A stretch of 64,000 bases of DNA from Embleya sp045207785. GTDB taxonomy: Bacteria > Actinomycetota > Actinomycetes > Streptomycetales > Streptomycetaceae. The notes below the pieces were generated by a model. It had not been told where the DNA came from. It did not search any database and saw only the letters and a program-made list of their open reading frames with translations. Position 1 is the first letter of the stretch; each line of letters begins with the position of its first letter. The stretch spans positions 496,001 through 560,000 of the forward strand of contig NZ_CP108777.1 of the NCBI RefSeq assembly GCF_045207785.1, written 5' to 3'. Shown in pieces: positions 33,667-41,740 of this stretch. The translations under genes and the position numbers were made by a program.

Positions 33667-34096
33667 CGCGCAGGAGGTCAAGCGAGACGGACGCCCGCGG
33701 TGGCGAGGCCGAAGACCTTGCGCCCGGCGGACTTCGCGGTGATGACGACGGCGGTCTTGCTGAATGTCCGACACGACCTCGCCACGCCGGCGGATCAGCA
33801 TCCGATGATGGCCCCGGGTCCGGTCCGAGTCGTACACCGCGGCGACGTCCTCGCCCAGCCCGAGATCTCGGCGGATACCGCGCCTTCGCCGACGCCGAAC
33901 CGGACAAGCACGGGTAACCGGCGGGAACGCCCGCCGTCAACGGCGTCCATGGTCGGTCAATGCTTGACGCCAACCACTGTTCCATTGCTCCCCGAGGCCG
34001 TGTTCCCGACGCTCGGATCGCGTGGTGGCCAAGCAGTCGGCGTGTATGCACATCGCCGTCGCCCTCGCCGCGACGGAACTCAAGGCCGTCGGGTCG
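33667..34096. other. Gap with an unrecognised frameshifted remnant and a 34-bp repeat
   Basis: On the minus strand, LGLGEDVAAVYDSDRTRGHH and RMLIRRRGEVVSDI (near 33865-33765) continue in another frame as KTAVVITAKSAGRKVFGLAT and a stop near 33677. This looks like the end of a broken gene of unknown family. The right copy of the 34-bp repeat lies at 33967-34000. Confidence 0.4.
33967..34000 (-). repeat. 34-bp repeat, right copy (inverted)
   Basis: Exact reverse complement of 30087-30120. The pair brackets 3.9 kb holding the transposase remnant, reductase/HxlR, DUF1330/LysR and a broken gene. Confidence 0.85.
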
Positions 34097-34687
34097 TCAG
34101 CCTGTGCCGTCGGGTGACCCGTCGGGTGCGGGCGCCCCGGTGATGAAGGAAGCGATGTCGTGAATGCTCGGGAGGTAGCCGTCCCGGGTGTCCACCGTCA
34201 GGGTGGGCACGTGCAGGGAGATCGGCACGAAGGACTCGAGTGAGTGTTCTCCCGCGGCGATGGCTTCGAGCAGGTCGTGATCGGCGTGCGCGGTCCTGTG
34301 GACGTTCTGCCGCACGCGCTGGACGATCCGGTCGTGGGCGACGGCCGCGGGAGTCGTGCAGCGGACGACGCGGATCTGCGCGAGGTCGGCGAGTGGCTCG
34401 AGGTTCGGCCGCCACACGTGGTCCTGGAAGGCGGCCTCGGCGACGACCGTCACGCCGGCGCGCAGAAGCGTCCGCAGCACGCCGAAGAAGGCGTCCCGCG
34501 TCGGAAGGTTGAGGGGATCGTCGCCGCCGCTTCGATATCCGGGGGTGGCCATGACCAGGCCCTGTTTGATCTCGTCGCGAATGATCGCGGGGCACCCGAG
34601 TTCGTGGGCGAGTGCGTGCGCCAGAGTCGTCTTGCCCGTACCGGGACCGCCGCTCACGACGGCCAGCGTGGGTGATGGTGAAGTCAT
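34097..34687 (-). CDS. AAA family ATPase / small-molecule kinase-like P-loop protein
   Basis: 196 residues. Walker A GGPGTGKTTLAHALA at about 13-27. IRDEIKQGLV, VTVVAEAAFQDHVWRP (Walker B-like) and RCTTPAAVAHDRIVQR follow the layout of adenylate-kinase-like and antibiotic phosphotransferase/zeta-type kinases. It probably phosphorylates a small molecule in the cytoplasm. No antitoxin-like gene is adjacent. Confidence 0.85.
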   Translation of the reverse strand: MTSPSPTLAVVSGGPGTGKTTLAHALAHELGCPAIIRDEIKQGLVMATPGYRSGGDDPLNLPTRDAFFGVLRTLLRAGVTVVAEAAFQDHVWRPNLEPLADLAQIRVVRCTTPAAVAHDRIVQRVRQNVHRTAHADHDLLEAIAAGEHSLESFVPISLHVPTLTVDTRDGYLPSIHDIASFITGAPAPDGSPDGTG

Positions 34688-35076
34688 GACGTGTTCTCGC
34701 AGGTCGGTGAGGGTGCGCTCGGTCGTGGCGTTCGTCGGTCGGAGGCGGCGACGGGTGCGGATGGTCTTGGCGCGTCGGAACGCGGTGAAGCCGGGCTCGC
34801 GGGACAGTGTGGCGCAAGGGCGTCACCCGTGCCATCGCCGACACCCGGAAGAGGCAAGCCCGATGACCACCACCGACTACCCCTTCGAGACCCGAGCGGC
34901 GACAACCTATCCTGCCACGGCGTCTCCCGGTCGCGAGTCGGTCGCCCGGTGCGGATGCCGGGGTCACCAACGATCGAGTGTTGGATCTTCGCCGGGGCCG
35001 GGTCAACGCGCCACGCAGGCGGACCGGCAAGGGCCACCGCACCGGACGCATCGTCACGTCCGCGCCGAGCAGACGA
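34688..35076. other. Gap between kinase gene and sigJ terminator
   Basis: About 390 bp. An ATG-initiated frame (34863, after GGAAGAGG) is open but has no recognisable product and unlikely composition. No repeat or structure stands out. Confidence 0.45.
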
Positions 35077-35122
35077 ACATGGCTTTGCGCTCCCGGTCAT
35101 GGCCGGGAGCGCAAAGCCATGT
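35077..35122 (-). terminator. 20-bp perfect hairpin downstream of the ECF41 sigma gene
   Basis: ACATGGCTTTGCGCTCCCGG at 35077-35096 is the exact reverse complement of 35103-35122, with a 6-nt loop. It lies 84 bp after the stop of the minus-strand sigma factor gene. There is no T-tract, but stem stability suggests a terminator, possibly bidirectional. Confidence 0.7.
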
Positions 35123-35206
35123 AGCAAGGCGAGCTTTGCGTGTTCTGACAGGTACGGGGGTTCAGCGCTGCATCCGACCCCCAAGTGGCCAACCCGCCAC
35201 CGGTAT

Positions 35207-36103
35207 TCAGCGCAGGGTGAGCGGGGTCTCGGATTCGACGCGGGACAACTTCTCCGGGTTGCGGACGTAGTAGAGGCCGGTGATACGGGCGTCCTCGACA
35301 GTGATCGCCATGACGCCGTCGAGCTCGCCGTCCAGGTGGACGAGGAGGGCCGGGTTGCCGTTGACCACGGTGGGGTCAGTGGTGAGTGTGGCTTCGATCT
35401 TGGCGGAGCCGCCGAGGTAGAAGCGGGCCACCTTGCCGGCGCCGACGACCGGCCGCAGCGCGGCTCGCTTGTGGCCGCCGCCGTCGCTCATCAGCACGAC
35501 GTCCGGGGCGAGCACGTCGAGGAGGCCTTGCAGATCCCTGGTTTCGAGCGCGCGCTGGAACGATTCCAGAGCCGCCCGGGTCATGCTCGGGGAGACGGCC
35601 TGGCGGGGGCGGCGGGCATCGACGTGTTGGCGGGCGCGGTGGGCGATCTGGCGGACGGCCGCGGGACTCTTGTCGACGGCGGCAGCGATCTCGTCGTAGT
35701 CGACGTCGAATGCCTCGCGCAGCACGAAGACGGCGCGCTCGGTCGGCGACAGCGTTTCGAGGACGAGCATCATCGCCATCGACACGCTCTCGGCGAGCTC
35801 GACGTCTTCGGCGACGTCCGGCGCGGTGAGCAGCGGCTCGGGCAGCCACTGGCCGACATACGCCTCCCTGCGGCGACTCATGGTGCGCAGCCGGTTGAGT
35901 GCCTGCCGGGTCGTGATCCGGACCAGGTAGGCGCGTTGGTCGCGCACCTGCGCCAGGTCGACCTTGACCCACCGCAGCCAGGTTTCCTGGAGGACGTCTT
36001 CGGCGTCGGCCGCCGATCCGAGCATCTCGTAGGCGACGGTGAAGAGCAGGTTGCGGTGGGCGACGAAAGTCTCGGTCGCCGGGTCGGTGGCGTGCTCGCT
36101 CAT
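35207..36103 (-). CDS. sigJ: ECF41-type (SigJ-like) RNA polymerase sigma factor
   Basis: 298 residues. Sigma2 (LFTVAYEMLGSAADAEDVLQETWLRW) and sigma4 (LSPTERAVFVLREAFDVDYDEIAAAV) are followed by a SnoaL-like domain (about 175-298). The ECF41 marks DGGGHKRA and YYVRNPEKL are seen in that domain. In this group the C-terminal extension replaces an anti-sigma factor and tunes activity. Upstream lies an oxidoreductase, the usual genomic partner class of ECF41. Promoter motifs of identical form precede both genes. Confidence 0.93.
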   Translation of the reverse strand: MSEHATDPATETFVAHRNLLFTVAYEMLGSAADAEDVLQETWLRWVKVDLAQVRDQRAYLVRITTRQALNRLRTMSRRREAYVGQWLPEPLLTAPDVAEDVELAESVSMAMMLVLETLSPTERAVFVLREAFDVDYDEIAAAVDKSPAAVRQIAHRARQHVDARRPRQAVSPSMTRAALESFQRALETRDLQGLLDVLAPDVVLMSDGGGHKRAALRPVVGAGKVARFYLGGSAKIEATLTTDPTVVNGNPALLVHLDGELDGVMAITVEDARITGLYYVRNPEKLSRVESETPLTLR

Positions 36104-36229
36104 ATCTCGGCCCCTCTCCTACGCGGCCGGCCCTGGTTGCCGACGGCCTTCAAGCGTGTATCCACAGCAAGGTCCTTTTCGTTGCCGACCGTTGGATCCG
36201 ACCCACCTGTTCGGTGCGGTCGAGAGTGG

Positions 36230-36256
36230 GACACCACCCGGCGCACGGCCGTGACA
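36230..36256 (-). promoter_or_regulatory. Predicted ECF41 promoter of the sigma gene
   Basis: Reading the minus strand: TGTCACG (36256-36250), 16-nt spacer, TGTC (36233-36230). The ECF41 consensus is TGTCACA-N16-CGTC. It lies about 125 bp upstream of the sigma factor ATG, predicting autoregulation. Confidence 0.65.
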
Positions 36257-36335
36257 CGCCAAGTTGACGACGATTCGACGATTCGTTGCTCAAAGGCCGC
36301 TGATCATAGGCGTGCACGTGCAACGGCGCCGCCGC

Positions 36336-37541
36336 CTAGGCTGCCCGTTCAGCGGTGGCCGGCGCCTCGTCGCGCTTGGCCTGCAGCAACTGCCGACGGT
36401 TTGCGCCTCCTGAGACGCGGTGCAAGCTGTACGAACCGGGCTTGCGTGCCTCGCCGGCCAGATGCTTGACGACGCCCCTGCACACGAACTCCTTGAGCCT
36501 CGCGCCAGGGCGACCGTCGATGTGGAACCACAGCGCGGCGTCGTACCTGTGGGCGAACTGGAAGATGCCCGCGCGTCGGCCCAGGCTGATGCACTGGCCC
36601 GCGAACACCTGGTTCAGGGTCGAGGGCTGCTCACCCGTGATCCGGCTGAGCACCGTGTCGGCGGCCCGCGCGCCCAGAGGTACCGCGGCCTGGCAGCTCA
36701 TCCGCAGCGGCAGGTCCGACGGTGCCGCCGAGTCGCCGGCGGCGACGATGCGCACGTCGTCCACGCTCGTCAACGTCTCGTCCGTGAGCAGGCGGCCCTC
36801 GGCGTCGGTGCTCAGCCCGCTACGGGCGGCCAGGTCCGGCACGCCGAATCCGGCGGTCCAGATGGTCACCTTGCTCGGCAACTTGCGGCCGCCGCTGAGC
36901 TGTACGGCGTCGCGGGTCACCGCCGTCACCTTCGTGTCGGGGCCGTCGAGCACGGTCACACCGAGCTTGGCCAGCCGCCTGGCGACCGAGCGCCGACCCC
37001 GAGGGTGCAGGTACGGGCCGAGCACCCCGCCGCAGAGGAGGGTCACGGCGCGGCCCGCCTCCGCCAGTTCGGCGGCGGTCTCGATGCCGCTCGGACCGGC
37101 TCCGACCACCGTCACCGCGGCCGTTGCGGGCGCGGCGTCGAGGACCGGCCGCAGCCGCCGCGCCTCCTCCAGGCCGGCAATCGGGTAGGCGAACTCGGCC
37201 GCTCCGGGCACGCGCGGGTCGGCGCTGCCACTGCCCACCGCGTAGATCAGGTAGTCGTAGCCGACCTCGCCGCCCGACGCCAACGTCACGCTGCGCCCGG
37301 CCGCGTCAATCCGGGTCACCGTGCCGACCACCAGCCGGACGCCCTCGCCCAGGACCTCTCGGTAGTCGACGACCGCGTCGTGGGACCCGCCCACCATCTG
37401 GTGCAGGCGGATCCGCTCGACGAAGGTCCGGCGCGAGTTGATCAGCGTCACCGTCACGTCGTCGCGCTGCGTCAGGCGATTGGCCGCCATGACGCCGGCG
37501 TATCCGCCGCCGATCACGACCACCTCGATGTTCTCGGTCAT
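36336..37541 (-). CDS. FAD/NAD(P)-dependent oxidoreductase, NDH-2-like
   Basis: 401 residues. FAD motif VVVIGGGYAGVMAANRL at the N-terminus, NAD motif VTVVGAGPSGIETAAELAEAG in the middle and the second FAD contact VRIVAAGDSAAPS. Layout matches type II NADH dehydrogenase/AIF-like disulfide reductase-fold enzymes. No C-terminal amphipathic anchor is obvious. It precedes the ECF41 sigma gene on the same strand and has its own matching promoter, so it is the predicted target of that sigma factor. Confidence 0.92.
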   Translation of the reverse strand: MTENIEVVVIGGGYAGVMAANRLTQRDDVTVTLINSRRTFVERIRLHQMVGGSHDAVVDYREVLGEGVRLVVGTVTRIDAAGRSVTLASGGEVGYDYLIYAVGSGSADPRVPGAAEFAYPIAGLEEARRLRPVLDAAPATAAVTVVGAGPSGIETAAELAEAGRAVTLLCGGVLGPYLHPRGRRSVARRLAKLGVTVLDGPDTKVTAVTRDAVQLSGGRKLPSKVTIWTAGFGVPDLAARSGLSTDAEGRLLTDETLTSVDDVRIVAAGDSAAPSDLPLRMSCQAAVPLGARAADTVLSRITGEQPSTLNQVFAGQCISLGRRAGIFQFAHRYDAALWFHIDGRPGARLKEFVCRGVVKHLAGEARKPGSYSLHRVSGGANRRQLLQAKRDEAPATAERAA

Positions 37542-37575
37542 GGTGACTCCTTCGTTCCCAGGGGTTCGGCCTCAA

Positions 37576-37602
37576 GACACCGCGCGATCGATCGTTGTGA
37601 CA
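37576..37602 (-). promoter_or_regulatory. Predicted ECF41 promoter of the oxidoreductase
   Basis: On the minus strand: TGTCACA (37602-37596, perfect -35), 16-nt spacer, TGTC (37579-37576). Only one base differs from the ECF41 consensus TGTCACA-N16-CGTC. It lies 35 bp upstream of the oxidoreductase start codon. Confidence 0.75.
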
Positions 37603-37649
37603 GCATGTGAGGCAGATCACTCCACAGGCGCGGACTCGGCACCGGCGCC

Positions 37650-37930
37650 ATCATCTGCTTGGCCGGTACCGCCGTCGCGAAGCCGGTGCCGACCGGAGGC
37701 CGGCACTCGCAGGCCGGACCTCCGCACGCCGTCGTCTTCGAGACGAAGCCGATCGCGTTCGCACTCCGCGACGTCGTTCCCGGCACCGATCTCGCATCCA
37801 TAGCTCAGCCCGGCATCGGTGCCGCGATCTGGCTCCACGCCACAGACGTCCAGGCCATCCACGATGCTCTCGTCGCCGACGGCCACACCATCGTCTCCGC
37901 ACCGATTGACGACCCCTTCGGCCCAATCAG
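37650..37930 (+). pseudogene. VOC/glyoxalase-domain fragment
   Basis: The frame contains HAVVFETKPIAFALRDV, GIGAAIWLHATDVQAIHDAL and ADGHTIVSAPIDDPFGP, the second half of a VOC (glyoxalase/bleomycin resistance) domain. It stops being homologous where the FADPDGN metal-ligand motif should follow and has no start codon with a ribosome site. Both ends are missing. The 3' end runs into the glutaredoxin-like gene on the other strand. Confidence 0.6.
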
Positions 37931-38364
37931 GTGGATGGGCGGAGTTGTCCGCGCACCCATTCGGGATCGGGGTTGACGTGCGGTCGGCCCGCCACCAGGA
38001 CGGTCGGCACGGTCTCGTCACCATCGTTGGCTGCCCTCACCGCCATCGCCCCGGCCGGGTCGCGCCAGATGTCGACCCAATGCAGCCGGCGGGCACTGCG
38101 GCCCAACCGGATCCGCAGGCGCAGGCAGTACTTGCAGCCCGCCCGCCAGTACACGACCGGTCGGCCGTCGACCGCGCTGCGGCGTTGCGCCTCCACCGCA
38201 CCGATCGACCGTGGGAACGCCAGCGGCGAGTTCAGCCCTGCGAGCAGGACGAACATCAGCAGCACTGCGACGGCGACGCCGGGGAGCCCCCTGACGACCA
38301 GTGTGGCCGTCACGAGTGAGCCGCAGACCACAAGCAACATCGGCAAGATCCAAGCACGCATCAT
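37927..38364 (-). CDS. Membrane-anchored glutaredoxin/mycoredoxin-like protein
   Basis: 145 residues. Two N-terminal hydrophobic segments (WILPMLLVVCGSLVTATLVV and LPGVAVAVLLMFVLLAGL), then a glutaredoxin fold with active-site motif WRAGCKYCLRLR (CxxC) and TVPTVLVAG with the cis-Pro. Probably a mycothiol-dependent reductase at the membrane face. Start at ATG 38364 (ATG 38361 also possible). Confidence 0.88.
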   Translation of the reverse strand: MMRAWILPMLLVVCGSLVTATLVVRGLPGVAVAVLLMFVLLAGLNSPLAFPRSIGAVEAQRRSAVDGRPVVYWRAGCKYCLRLRIRLGRSARRLHWVDIWRDPAGAMAVRAANDGDETVPTVLVAGRPHVNPDPEWVRGQLRPST

Positions 38365-38468
38365 GATGACGCAGGCTATCGGCGGCGGCGGATCGACAGC
38401 CCGGACGTGCGGCCCCGGAGACGTGAACTCGCGACCGGGTCCGCCGGCAGGCCCGGGCCGAGGTGTGC

Positions 38469-39653
38469 TCATGGCCTGGGGAGCCGGGTGTCCTGGGTCG
38501 GGGTGGGCAAGGTGCCCAGGTCGTGGGTGTACAGCCAGGCGGTGGCCCTGTCGAAGAAGTGGCGGAACACGATCGGCATGATCAGGTCGTTGAGGCGGCG
38601 CTTGATCGGGCCCGTGGTTTTGGCGTCGCGGTTGCCGGCGGCCGTCTTGGCCATCTTGCCGACTCGGGCGCGGCGGAGGCGGTCGTAGTCGGCGAGGGCG
38701 GCGCCGGTGGTCGGGGCTTTCGCGAGCGTCTGGGCGAGGGTTACGGCGTCTTCGATGGCCATGGAGGCGCCTTGGCCCGCGCCGACGGGGTGGGCGGCGT
38801 CCCCGACGAGGACGATGTGGTCGTTGTGCCAGGTGGGGACCGTGGCCAGGGTGTGCATGAGGGTGGGGCGGTGCAATCGCGTGGTGGCCTGGATGATCGC
38901 GTGCGGCTGTCGCTCGAAGCGGTACAGGTCGGCGAGGCGGTGCAGCCACTGGTCGTTGTCGACGCCCGTGAGATCCGGCTGCCGGCGGTCGGCCACCTGC
39001 GCCGACCACCACACGGTGCCGTCGGGCGCCGGGACGTGGAGGAAGGCGCCGTTGCGGGCGAAGACCATGTTGAACGTGCCGGGCGCGGCGGGGACGCCTT
39101 CGGCGATGCCGGAGACGCTGTACAGCCCGGCGTAGACGGGGCGGGGGGTGTCCGGGTCGAGGATCGACCGGGTGGTCGACCAGAGTCCGTCGGCGCCCAC
39201 GAGCAGGTCGGCGTGCTCACTGGAACCATCGGCGAACTCCGCCCGGACGCCGTGCCCGACCGGCGTCGCACCGACCAGGCGCCGACCGGTGACGATCCGC
39301 GCGCCGGCCCGCTGGGCGTGCTCGCGCAGTGCCTCCACGAGGTGTCCGCGCATCAGCGTCGTGCTGAGCGTGGGGTCATTCGACCGCCGTCCGCGCGGCA
39401 CCTCGCCCAGGAGCTTGCCGGAGCCGGCCCACATCCGCTGATCGGGGACGGCGAAGCCGGCCTGTCGGACCGCTTCCAGACAGCCCAGCGCGTCCAGGCC
39501 CCGCAGGCCATTGGAAGCCAGGCTCAGGAACGAGCCCACCTGTCCGGCCGGGTCGGCGTGCGCCTCGTAGACGGTGACCTGGGCACCGATCCGGCGCAGT
39601 GCGATGGCGCTCGCGGCCCCGGCCACTCCGCCGCCTATGACGATGACGTCCAT
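38469..39653 (-). CDS. FAD-dependent monooxygenase (PHBH/aromatic hydroxylase type)
   Basis: 394 residues from ATG 39653. GxGxxG at the N-terminus (VIVIGGGVAGAASAIAL), the DG motif VGADGLWSTTRS and the GD motif VLVGDAAHPVGAGQGASMAIED define class A flavoprotein monooxygenases. They hydroxylate or oxidise aromatic or antibiotic substrates (TetX-like). Divergent TetR gene with an operator between them suggests induction by the substrate. Confidence 0.93.
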   Translation of the reverse strand: MDVIVIGGGVAGAASAIALRRIGAQVTVYEAHADPAGQVGSFLSLASNGLRGLDALGCLEAVRQAGFAVPDQRMWAGSGKLLGEVPRGRRSNDPTLSTTLMRGHLVEALREHAQRAGARIVTGRRLVGATPVGHGVRAEFADGSSEHADLLVGADGLWSTTRSILDPDTPRPVYAGLYSVSGIAEGVPAAPGTFNMVFARNGAFLHVPAPDGTVWWSAQVADRRQPDLTGVDNDQWLHRLADLYRFERQPHAIIQATTRLHRPTLMHTLATVPTWHNDHIVLVGDAAHPVGAGQGASMAIEDAVTLAQTLAKAPTTGAALADYDRLRRARVGKMAKTAAGNRDAKTTGPIKRRLNDLIMPIVFRHFFDRATAWLYTHDLGTLPTPTQDTRLPRP

Positions 39654-39672
39654 ACACGCTCCTGAATCAGGA

Positions 39673-39696
39673 TTCACTGAATCTTTATTCGGTGAA
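39673..39696. promoter_or_regulatory. Operator between monooxygenase and TetR genes
   Basis: TTCACTGAAT-CTTT-ATTCGGTGAA: 10-bp arms with one mismatch. A perfect GATTCACTGAATC palindrome (39671-39683) overlaps it. Position between divergent starts fits TetR binding. Confidence 0.65.
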
Positions 39697-39760
39697 GTGG
39701 GGTTCAGTATGCTGAGCGGCGAAAGCGCGGTCAAGCGGTTCGAGGCGAAGGAGCACATCG

Positions 39761-40381
39761 GTGGGAGTGCGCAAGGAGAAGGCGGCCGGCACCGAGGCCG
39801 CGCTCAAGGACGCGGCGCGGCGTCTGTTCGTCGAGCGCGGGTTCCCGAACACGAAGATCGTCGACATCACCCGGGCGGCCGGCCGGGCCACCGGCTCGTT
39901 CTACGATCACTTCACCGACAAGGACGACCTGCTCCGGTCCTTGTTGCGCGACATGGAGGCACAGGCCGACGCCGCCATCGGCTCCGAGCATGCCCGTAAC
40001 CACGACCTCGCCGACCCCGGCCAACTGCGCGAGCACCTGGCCGTCTCCTGGCACGTGTTCCGTGACCACCTACCGGTGATCGCGGCGCTGTTCCAGTCGA
40101 CCATGTCCGATCCACCCGGTTCGGGGCGTGCCTGGAAAAGCCTCACCACCGAGACCAGCCCCTTGCGCGATCACCTGGAGTACATGCGCGAACAGGGCCG
40201 CGACCTTCCCGGCGATCCCCAACTCGTGGCCGCCGCCATGGGAGCCATGATCTCGATGTTCGGATACGCGGTCCTCACTGCGGGCGAACACAGGCCGCAG
40301 GCCACCGACGACGAGATCATCGACACCCTCACCGCCCTGTTGCACCACGGCCTCGCCGGATCCCCGCCCGCAGGATCGTGA
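39761..40381 (+). CDS. TetR-family transcriptional regulator of the monooxygenase
   Basis: 206 residues, GTG start. Helix-turn-helix about 28-62 (DITRAAGRATGSFYDHFTDKDDLL). The C-terminal ligand domain is of ordinary length. Divergent from the FAD monooxygenase with an inverted repeat in the 107-bp intergenic region. The classical arrangement is repression of itself and of the enzyme until an inducer binds. Confidence 0.9.
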   Translation: MGVRKEKAAGTEAALKDAARRLFVERGFPNTKIVDITRAAGRATGSFYDHFTDKDDLLRSLLRDMEAQADAAIGSEHARNHDLADPGQLREHLAVSWHVFRDHLPVIAALFQSTMSDPPGSGRAWKSLTTETSPLRDHLEYMREQGRDLPGDPQLVAAAMGAMISMFGYAVLTAGEHRPQATDDEIIDTLTALLHHGLAGSPPAGS

Positions 40382-40757
40382 ATCGCATGCGGCCCGCGCC
40401 GCCGGCCGCGCAGCGGCAACGCGCGGGCTCCCGTGGGCGCGTCTTGGACGAACTCGCCGCCGCCGGCCGGATCCGACGCCAGTGGCGGCCGGGGATCCAC
40501 GAGGCGGACGAGGTCCGCGTCGTCGACGATCAGGAGTCGGGCCCCGCCCGGATCGTGGAACCGTATGGCGGCGAACTCCCGTAGCACGTCTTGGAGTTCG
40601 CCCGGTTGCCGAGACCCGGGACGCCGGACGCCGGACGCCGGACGCCGGACGCCGACAACCGTTGACCCGATCGAGCCTCGAATAACCCGCGTACGGCGCA
40701 CCGCACCCGCCGGACCTGCCGGACGCGCCGCGCCCGCCGCACCCGTCCGCAACCCGG
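40378..40757. other. Gap with a doubtful small ORF and a 7-bp tandem repeat
   Basis: A GTG at 40378 overlaps the TetR stop (GTGA) and opens a 68-codon basic frame to 40584. The opposite strand is also open (LLIVDDADLVRLVDP), so coding direction is unclear. Five exact GGACGCC units lie at 40619-40653. Nothing else is recognised. Confidence 0.35.
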
Positions 40758-41066
40758 TCAGGCCTGGCCGGTCTCGAGGCGCTGGATCTTGTCGCCCTGG
40801 ATGTCGAAGCGCCACGAGGTACGCATCTCGCCCCAGGTGTCGTTGCGGAACCGGGCGATCAGTTCACGGCCGCCGGCGGACTCGGAGAGCACCTCCATGC
40901 GCCCGTTGACGTCGAAGATCTCGCGGTCGATCCACTGGTGCAGGTCGCGGTCGGTTCCGTCGTCGGACATGGTCGCGTCCGGAGTGAGCAGGGCCAGGAA
41001 GTCCTGGCGCTTGTTGCCGTTGATGGCTGCGACCAGGGAGCGGACGGTCGCGTCGGTGGGCCTCAT
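40758..41066 (-). CDS. SnoaL-like/NTF2-fold protein
   Basis: 102 residues from ATG 41066 after CAGGAG. The cone-shaped NTF2 fold is recognisable from VRSLVAAINGNKRQDFLALLTPDATMSDDG, LHQWIDREI and the strand pattern ELIARFRNDTWGEMRTSWRFDIQGDKIQRLETGQA split across the C-terminus. Such proteins bind small molecules or act as isomerases; no catalytic set is evident. Confidence 0.85.
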   Translation of the reverse strand: MRPTDATVRSLVAAINGNKRQDFLALLTPDATMSDDGTDRDLHQWIDREIFDVNGRMEVLSESAGGRELIARFRNDTWGEMRTSWRFDIQGDKIQRLETGQA

Positions 41067-41116
41067 GCGGATTTCTCCTGCGCTCGGGCGACTTCGTTAC
41101 GCCTCCAGTCAAACCC

Positions 41117-41525
41117 ATGCCTGATCCATTCCCCGGCGCACAACCCGTCGAAGTCACCTGTGCGGCGGAGCGGATCCCGGCCCGCGGGGCCCTCGAAGGG
41201 CCACGTGGCGCAGCCCACGAGAACGCACCGCCCTACAACGCACCCCCGCCCGGCACCGCCCCGACGATGGACGGCTTCGTCAGCGACTACATCAACACCC
41301 CCGACCCGATCGCACGGCCCGTCCCCCCACCGCACGAAACCCTCGTCCCGCTCGACGCGCCCCTGGGCAGCCACGCCAAGGCCCTGTTCGCCGCCGTCCT
41401 CGCCCTCGGCACCGAACTCGACACCCCGACCCCACCGATCAACCTCGACACCGCCACCGGCGCCCAGGCCCTCGACGCCACCCACGAACTTCCTCCACGA
41501 CCTCTTCCCGCAGATGAAACGCTGA
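41117..41525 (+). pseudogene. Degenerate coding remnant with a phosphoesterase-like segment
   Basis: The segment APPYNAPPPGTAPTMDGFVS resembles phospholipase C-type phosphoesterases (YNxPxPGTAPTMDGFVxDY), without the metal-binding residues of that family. Further on, LGSHAKALFAAVLALGTELD and, one frame over, TNFLHDLFPQMKR plus a stop look like the end of a second, unknown protein. The joins and frame change mark a chimaeric relic. C-rich codon use resembles the TetR gene at 20.1 kb. Confidence 0.4.
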
Positions 41526-41740
41526 GTCCGGAGGCTCAAGCCGGGACGGTGCGTGGGCTGGGTGGTCGACGCAAAACCGCCTGGGCCGGTTCGCGTTTCC
41601 GGGCGACGGTGCTGGGAGACACAGCGTTCGGCGACTTCGCCCACGTTGTGCCGCAACCGCGATGAACGAGTTCACGAAGATACGAGGAACAAGCAGCGGC
41701 GCGGTCCATTTCGGCGGCAGCGCCGGGCATTTCGTCACGG

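Noticed and set aside
34097..34687. Zeta-type toxin of a toxin-antitoxin pair
   Set aside because: The P-loop fits small-molecule kinases, but no antitoxin-like gene is adjacent, so toxin function is not supported.
34863..35270. ATG-initiated ORF between the kinase and sigJ hairpin
   Set aside because: It reads straight through the 20-bp hairpin and into the sigma gene antisense, with no family match; likely non-coding.
40619..40653. Five GGACGCC repeats as a regulatory array
   Set aside because: They lie in a gap without a clear gene and look like slippage; no dyad or regulator is associated.
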